Positions 59,671 to 64,000 of a DNA stretch of 64,000 bases are shown piece after piece (the first letter of the stretch is position 1; each line of letters opens with the position of its first letter). Position numbers and translations under genes: made by a program. Source of the DNA: Streptacidiphilus jiangxiensis (GTDB lineage Bacteria > Actinomycetota > Actinomycetes > Streptomycetales > Streptomycetaceae); the NCBI RefSeq assembly GCF_900109465.1, contig NZ_FOAZ01000014.1, forward strand, positions 62,001 to 126,000, written 5' to 3'. The notes under the pieces are model-generated. The model was not told where the DNA came from. It saw only the letters and a list, made by a program, of their open reading frames with translations, and ran no database searches.

Positions 59671-61122
59671 ATGGAGTCGAACTTTCCGACCGCCGAAGAG
59701 CTCGTCGCCGCGCTGCGGGCCGGCGACGTGTCCTCGGTGGAGCTGACCGACGAGGCGATCGCCCGAATCGAGCGGGACGACAAGACGATCAACGCGATCT
59801 GCGTACCGGACTTCGACCGGGCGAGAGCGGCCGCGCGCGACGCGGACCGGGCGCGTGCTCGGGGGGAGGATCTGGCGCTGCTCGGCATCCCGGTGACGGT
59901 CAAGGAGTCCTACGACGTCGCCGGGCTGCCCACGACGTGGGGCATCCCGGCGTACCGGAACCACTTGCCCGCCGAAGACGCCGTGCAGGTGTCACGGCTC
60001 AAGTCCGCGGGCGCGGTGGTCCTCGGCAAGACCAACGTGCCCTTGGGTCTGCAGGACATTCAGAGCTTCAACGAGATCTACGGCACCACCAACAACCCGT
60101 GGGACCCCACCCGCACGCCGGGCGGATCCTCAGGTGGGTCGGCCGCGGCCCTCGCCGCCGGGTTCGGGGCGCTGTCGATCGGCTCCGACATCGCCGGTTC
60201 GCTGCGCACCCCGGCACACTTCTGCGGCATCCACGCCCACAAGCCGAGCCTCGGGTTGCTGGCGAGCCGCGGCATGGTCCCACCGCCCGGACCGGCCCTG
60301 CCCGCCGACCAGGACCTCGCCGTCGTCGGCCCGATGGCGCGCTCCGCGCGTGACCTCACGCTCCTGCTCGACGTCATGGCCGGCCCGGACCCGCTGACGC
60401 ACGGGGTGGCGTACGACATGAGGCTGCCGCCGCCGCGCCACCAGCGGCTGGGCGACTTCCGGGTCCTGGTCGTCGAGGACCATCCGCGCATCGCGAGCGG
60501 GGTCGCCGTGCGGGCGGCAGTGAACCGGGTGGCCGACGCGCTGACCGAGGGCGGTGCCCGCGTCGAGCGGCACAGTGCGCTGCTCCCCGACCTCGGCGAG
60601 GCCGCCACGATCTACATGCAGCTGCTGGTGTCGAACTCCGCTGCGCGGTTCCCGATGGAGGCGTACGAGCAGGTGCGGGCCCGCGTGGCCGGGCTGAGCG
60701 CGGACGACGACAGCCTCGAGGCGGCGCGGCTGCGCGGCGTGGTGCTCAGCCATCGCGACTGGGTCGGGCTGAACGGCCGCCGCGAGCTCCATCGCCACGC
60801 GTGGCGGCGGCTGTTCGCCGAGTTCGACGTCGTGGTCTGTCCGGTCACGCCGACCCCCGCGTTCCCGCACGACCACCATCCCAACCCGATGGAGCGCCGG
60901 ATCGACGTCGACGGGGTCGCCTTCCCGTATTTCGACCAACTGGTCTGGGCCGGGTTGGCCACCATGCCCGGCCTGCCCGCCACCGCCGTCCCGGCGGGGC
61001 TGTCCCCGGAAGGCCTTCCCGTGGGCGTCCAGCTCATCGGCCCGATGTTCGAGGACCGCACCCCACTGCGGCTCGCCGAACTGCTGGAGGAGACGATGAG
61101 CCAGTCCCGAGCCCAGCACTGA
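59671..61122 (+). CDS. Amidase-signature family hydrolase
   Basis: 483 residues. Catalytic triad complete: Lys78 (VTVKESYDV), cis-Ser153 (GGSSGGSAAALAAG) and Ser177 (SDIAGSLRTPAHFCG), with 24 between the serines. ATG 59671 is preferred, though its ribosome site is weak. Resembles the amidase group annotated as 6-aminohexanoate or indole-acetamide hydrolases; the substrate is not deducible. Followed by a strong terminator shared with the convergent MFS gene. Confidence 0.9.
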   Translation: MESNFPTAEELVAALRAGDVSSVELTDEAIARIERDDKTINAICVPDFDRARAAARDADRARARGEDLALLGIPVTVKESYDVAGLPTTWGIPAYRNHLPAEDAVQVSRLKSAGAVVLGKTNVPLGLQDIQSFNEIYGTTNNPWDPTRTPGGSSGGSAAALAAGFGALSIGSDIAGSLRTPAHFCGIHAHKPSLGLLASRGMVPPPGPALPADQDLAVVGPMARSARDLTLLLDVMAGPDPLTHGVAYDMRLPPPRHQRLGDFRVLVVEDHPRIASGVAVRAAVNRVADALTEGGARVERHSALLPDLGEAATIYMQLLVSNSAARFPMEAYEQVRARVAGLSADDDSLEAARLRGVVLSHRDWVGLNGRRELHRHAWRRLFAEFDVVVCPVTPTPAFPHDHHPNPMERRIDVDGVAFPYFDQLVWAGLATMPGLPATAVPAGLSPEGLPVGVQLIGPMFEDRTPLRLAELLEETMSQSRAQH

Positions 61123-61138
61123 TTACCGTCCCCTGCGC

Positions 61139-61169
61139 GTGCCGGGCGCCGCGAGCCGGCGCCCGGCAC
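61139..61169. terminator. 13-bp bidirectional terminator
   Basis: GTGCCGGGCGCCG / CGGCGCCCGGCAC, perfect stem with a 5-nt loop, between the convergent amidase and MFS genes. Confidence 0.85.
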
Positions 61170-61174
61170 GGCTG

Positions 61175-62833
61175 TCACTCCGTGAGGGCCGCCAGTTCGC
61201 GGGCGACCGCTGCCTCGTGGGCCTCGGCGTCCTCGCGGGCGCGGCGGGGCCTCCAGCGGCCGGTCATGGTGAAGACGAAGGGGATGAAGAGCGCCTGGCC
61301 GGCGAAGCAGATCCACCACCAGGTCTGCCACTGGCCGGGGCCCTGGGCCGCCGCCTTCTGGACCTCGGGGCCGTAGGTCTGCAGGATCGTCAGCTGCGGT
61401 TGGGCCTTGGCGACGAGCTGCAGGTTGGCGGGGCCGACCTCCTGGGCGGCCTGGGCGAGCAGGGCGGGCGGGATGGCCGTCGGCGGGTACTTGCCGAGCT
61501 CGGCGAAGAGCTGGGGGTGGGCCTGGACCACGGCCAGGGCCGGGCCCGCCTCCGCCTGTGCGGCGGCGACCTGGGAACCGTGCTCGACCAGCGGGGTCAC
61601 GGCGGTGACGACGACCGGGACGAACGCCGCCGAGACCGCGACGACGATGCGGATGATCCAGCCCCACACCGCGAGGCCGGTCGCGGTCGCGGCAGGGTTG
61701 TGCTTCTCGACCGTCTCGGTGAAGCTCGCCATCCACGGCGCGTAGGCGACGCCGCTGAGGACGCCGACGCACGCGCACAGCAGGGCGAAGGTGTAGTAAC
61801 CCGTGGTGGGATGCGTGGCGCGGGTCGCGAAGACCGCGGTCGCGGCCATCGTGCCGAGCGCTCCCACGATCATGAAGGGCTTGCGGACCCGCAGCCGGTC
61901 CGAGAGCAGGCCGACGACGACCAGCGCCACCGCGTTCGGCGCCCAGTACCAGTTGGCGAGTGCGTTGGCGCGCTGCTCGGAGTAGCCGAAGGTGGTGGCG
62001 AAGTAGACGACGAAGTTGCCGACGGCGGCGAAGTAGAAGAGCAGGAAGACGCTGATCGCGAACGCCGAGCCGACCACGTCCAGGCGCATCATCTGCCGCC
62101 AGTGGCCCTTCAGTTGGCGCTCGGGGTCGATCCCGGCGGCGCGGGCCTCGACCAGGGCGCGGTCGCGCAGGCTGACCATGATCTGGTCGCGCAGCCGCGG
62201 TGAGAGCTCGCGGAGCCCGAACAGGGCCAGGACGAAGACGAGCAGGCCCGCGTAGCCGGAGTAGCGCAGCTCGTCCTGCCAGCCCGCCGTGGAGAGCGTC
62301 GCGCTGGTCACCTCGGTGACGACGAGGCTGCCGATGACCGGACCCATCGTCCAGTAACCCATGGCGGTGGCCCGGCCGAGCTGCGGGGAGAAGTCGCGGA
62401 TCAGGGCCGGGGTGGCGACCAGGACGATGCCCTCGACGAAGCTGACGGCAGAGAAGAGCACCAGGTAGACGTTCTTGTCGGGCGCGTTCGGCAGGCCGAG
62501 GACCAGCAGCAGGGCCGCCACCAGCAGCCCGTAGACGACGAGGTTGGCGCGTCCCCACCGGTCGGCGAAGCCGGCCACGAGCGAGGCGAAGGCGCCGACG
62601 GCGTTGCCGATGACGCTGATCCAGACGAAGGTGCGGAAGCTCATGTCGTAGTGGCGGATGATCGAGGTCGCCACCGCGTACTGCACGTACAGCTCGTAGT
62701 AGAGCACCACCGTGGTGACGACCACGATGCCGAGATAGAGATAGCGGCGCGCCGTGTCGGGGTAGTGGGCGAGTTCTCTTCGCCACAGCCGGGCGAGCGG
62801 GGTCGGGGCGGTCAGGGGCACGGACACGGACAT
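61175..62833 (-). CDS. MFS transporter, MHS type with a large exported loop
   Basis: 552 residues from ATG 62833 (GGAGG 9 nt upstream), 12 membrane segments. Loop 2-3 reads AGFADRWGRANLVVYG, the motif A of MFS sugar/organic-acid symporters (D-R-W-G-R). Between the last two segments lies a hydrophilic stretch of roughly 85 residues (from EHGSQVAAAQAEAGPALAVV to QGPGQWQTW) not found in ordinary MFS proteins. Single gene, TetR-type operator upstream. Substrate unknown; adjacency to an amidase suggests an amide or carboxylate. Confidence 0.87.
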   Translation of the reverse strand: MSVSVPLTAPTPLARLWRRELAHYPDTARRYLYLGIVVVTTVVLYYELYVQYAVATSIIRHYDMSFRTFVWISVIGNAVGAFASLVAGFADRWGRANLVVYGLLVAALLLVLGLPNAPDKNVYLVLFSAVSFVEGIVLVATPALIRDFSPQLGRATAMGYWTMGPVIGSLVVTEVTSATLSTAGWQDELRYSGYAGLLVFVLALFGLRELSPRLRDQIMVSLRDRALVEARAAGIDPERQLKGHWRQMMRLDVVGSAFAISVFLLFYFAAVGNFVVYFATTFGYSEQRANALANWYWAPNAVALVVVGLLSDRLRVRKPFMIVGALGTMAATAVFATRATHPTTGYYTFALLCACVGVLSGVAYAPWMASFTETVEKHNPAATATGLAVWGWIIRIVVAVSAAFVPVVVTAVTPLVEHGSQVAAAQAEAGPALAVVQAHPQLFAELGKYPPTAIPPALLAQAAQEVGPANLQLVAKAQPQLTILQTYGPEVQKAAAQGPGQWQTWWWICFAGQALFIPFVFTMTGRWRPRRAREDAEAHEAAVARELAALTE

Positions 62834-62928
62834 GCGGAGCCCTCCTCGCACCCGGCGCGCACGCGGGAAGACGCGCGCGTGCGGCCAGGACGGATTCCAG
62901 TCGTCTGTGAAATGGAATTCAGCACACC

Positions 62929-62940
62929 TACCGGTCGGTA
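62929..62940. promoter_or_regulatory. TetR-type operator upstream of MFS gene
   Basis: TACCGGTCGGTA: inverted TACCG/CGGTA arms around GT, equal to the TACCGACCGGTA motif I recall for many actinomycete TetR regulators. 96 bp upstream of the MFS start, 68 bp before the peptidase gene. Confidence 0.55.
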
Positions 62941-63007
62941 TGGAGGAATGTAGAAGTCGCTCCGGCGCCGGTCAATGGTGCGGGCAGAACGCGTGCAGAA
63001 TCGACCC

Positions 63008-63646
63008 ATGGAGATCACCGCCACCGGCACCGTGCCCTACTGCTCCCAGTTCGGCTCCCCCGAGCTCGTCCCCGAGCTCATCTCGGGCACGCTCGCCGCG
63101 CAGGACGACCCACGCTGGGCCGAGTCGGGCGCTTCGACGCCGCAGGAGTACGCATGGTGGTGCCGACGGGTCTGCGGGATGGCGTGTCTGCGGATGGCGT
63201 TGCTGCACTGGCGCGGCTCCGCCCCCGGCACGGTCGAGCTCGCGCACCAGTGCGTCGCGGCCGGCGGCTACGTCGTGGACGGGGAACGGGTCGAGGGGCT
63301 GATCTACGCGCCCTTCGCCCGCTACGCAGGCGAACGCTGGGGACTGGCGGCCACGGTGGAGACCTCGCTCGACCCGGCCGGGATCCGCGCGCATCTCGAC
63401 GCAGGACGGCTGCCGATGCTCTCCGTGCACCCGTCCATCCGCACCCTGAATCCCGAACCTCCGTTCCGTGGCGGGCACCTGGTGCTGGCCGTGGACCACG
63501 ACGACGAGGCGCTGTACGTCAACAACCCCTCCGGCTACCCGGGGAGTCAGCACTACGCGCGCGTGCCGTGGGCGGACCTGGACCGGTTCTTCGCTCGACG
63601 CGGCGTGGTCCTCGGCGCCGACGCAGACGTCCGGCCCGGCGGGTGA
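63008..63646 (+). CDS. C39-like papain-fold peptidase
   Basis: 212 residues. The catalytic Cys is in WWCRRVCGMACLRMALLH, most probably Cys55 (CGMAC, with Cys52 and Cys59 nearby); His157 in FRGGHLVLAVDHDD and Asn in LYVNNPSGYPG complete the C39-like triad. There is no signal peptide or transport domain, so it acts in the cytoplasm. Start ATG 63008. Its stop lies inside a strong stem-loop. The CGxAC arrangement with three Cys is uncommon. Substrate unknown; no RiPP precursor is visible. Confidence 0.82.
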   Translation: MEITATGTVPYCSQFGSPELVPELISGTLAAQDDPRWAESGASTPQEYAWWCRRVCGMACLRMALLHWRGSAPGTVELAHQCVAAGGYVVDGERVEGLIYAPFARYAGERWGLAATVETSLDPAGIRAHLDAGRLPMLSVHPSIRTLNPEPPFRGGHLVLAVDHDDEALYVNNPSGYPGSQHYARVPWADLDRFFARRGVVLGADADVRPGG

Positions 63647-63658
63647 GCCGGGCCGGAC
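63629..63658. terminator. 12-bp terminator overlapping the peptidase stop
   Basis: GTCCGGCCCGGC / GCCGGGCCGGAC, perfect stem with a 6-nt loop, bidirectional for the convergent PTS gene. Confidence 0.85.
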
Positions 63659-63674
63659 GGTGGAGCGGGTGGGG

Positions 63675-64000
63675 TCAACCGACCGCCTCGAGGGTGCGGA
63701 CGATGTCGCGGTCGCTGGTGGCAGCCTCCAACTCCTCGCGGAACTCGGCGTTCACGAGCTTGCGGGACAACTGCGCCAGGATCCGGAGGTGTTCGTCCCC
63801 GGCCATCTCCTTCGGGACGGCGACCAGGAACATCAGCTTGGCCTTCTCGCCGTCCGGCGAGCCCCATTCGACGCCCTGCGGCGAGCGGGAGAAGGCGACG
63901 ACGGGCGCGGTGACGGCGTCGGTCTTGGCGTGCGGGATGGCGATGCCCTCGCCCAGACCCGTCGATCCCTGCGCCTCCCGGGCCTGCACGGCCGCCACCA
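63675..64000 (-). CDS. PTS fructose-type EIIA domain, 5' end outside window
   Basis: Only the last 108 codons are visible; the gene continues past the right edge. The active-site His is in GEGIAIPHAKTDAV, the classic EIIA type-2 (fructose/mannitol) motif, followed by MFLVAVPKEMAGDEHLRILAQLSRKLV and a final EELEAATSDRDIVRTLEAVG. It accepts phosphate from HPr and passes it to EIIB. Whether EIIBC domains are fused upstream is not visible. Confidence 0.9.
   Translation of the reverse strand, partial: VAAVQAREAQGSTGLGEGIAIPHAKTDAVTAPVVAFSRSPQGVEWGSPDGEKAKLMFLVAVPKEMAGDEHLRILAQLSRKLVNAEFREELEAATSDRDIVRTLEAVG

Noticed and set aside
63008-63646. C39-like peptidase as part of a lanthipeptide or microcin cluster
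   Set aside because: No ABC-fused peptidase, precursor peptide or modification enzyme lies nearby.

Overview
The window is about 64 kb of very GC-rich DNA with strong third-position G/C bias, GTG/TTG starts, 4-bp ATGA/GTGA gene overlaps, GGAG-type ribosome sites and long GC stem-loop terminators. Together with MalR/MalEFG/AglA, EfeO/EfeB, ECF41 and DUF1707 genes, this points to a chromosomal segment from a Streptomycetaceae actinobacterium (Streptomyces, Streptacidiphilus or close). No rRNA, tRNA or CRISPR array was seen.

1-12.9 kb is an alpha-glucan locus. A divergent LacI regulator faces malE-malF-malG and an intracellular GH13 alpha-glucosidase. Both flanks carry a secreted GH87-type alpha-1,3-glucanase: one cut by the window edge, the other a complete 1428-residue protein with three discoidin, two FN3 and two CARDB-like modules. 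A P-loop kinase-like frame without a usable start follows the regulator. 13-14 kb holds two small secreted or membrane proteins.

14.2-19.4 kb is a compact catabolic unit: a ROK repressor divergent from an APC permease, a ROK sugar kinase and a SIS-domain deaminase/deglycase, with a palindromic operator between and a terminator after. 19.4-22.4 kb holds three tandem, translationally coupled paralogues of unknown function and a DUF5519-like gene. 22.5-26 kb is a secreted phosphoesterase plus efeO-efeB, with no efeU permease beside them. 26-31.2 kb holds a DinB protein, a DUF1707 protein, an ECF41 sigma factor coupled to a FAD oxidoreductase behind a promoter of ECF41 type, a YrhK-like membrane protein and a two-TM potassium channel.

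31.3-36.6 kb is an RbsABC-type sugar importer with its own LacI regulator and three copies of a TGTTAGCG-type operator. 36.7-46 kb is accessory and mixed: an aminoglycoside phosphotransferase-like kinase, TenA-like, PadR plus membrane partner, LRV-repeat protein, amidase, an IS5-type transposase remnant, DUF3995, an ECF sigma factor with an SRPBCC-like partner, a lipoprotein, a truncated coiled-coil/HTH-type gene, an MBL hydrolase and two potential G-quadruplex tracts.

46-51.9 kb holds an HxlR-peroxiredoxin fusion divergent from an MFS exporter, a membrane protein with a PLD-like region, and an ABC exporter paired with a NUDIX hydrolase. 52-58 kb is a complete dpp/opp peptide importer in the order C-A-B-D-F. 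58-64 kb holds a DUF2975/XRE pair behind a 17-bp-arm palindrome, a small zinc-ribbon-like protein, a second amidase, an MFS transporter, a C39-like peptidase and the end of a PTS EIIA gene cut by the window edge.
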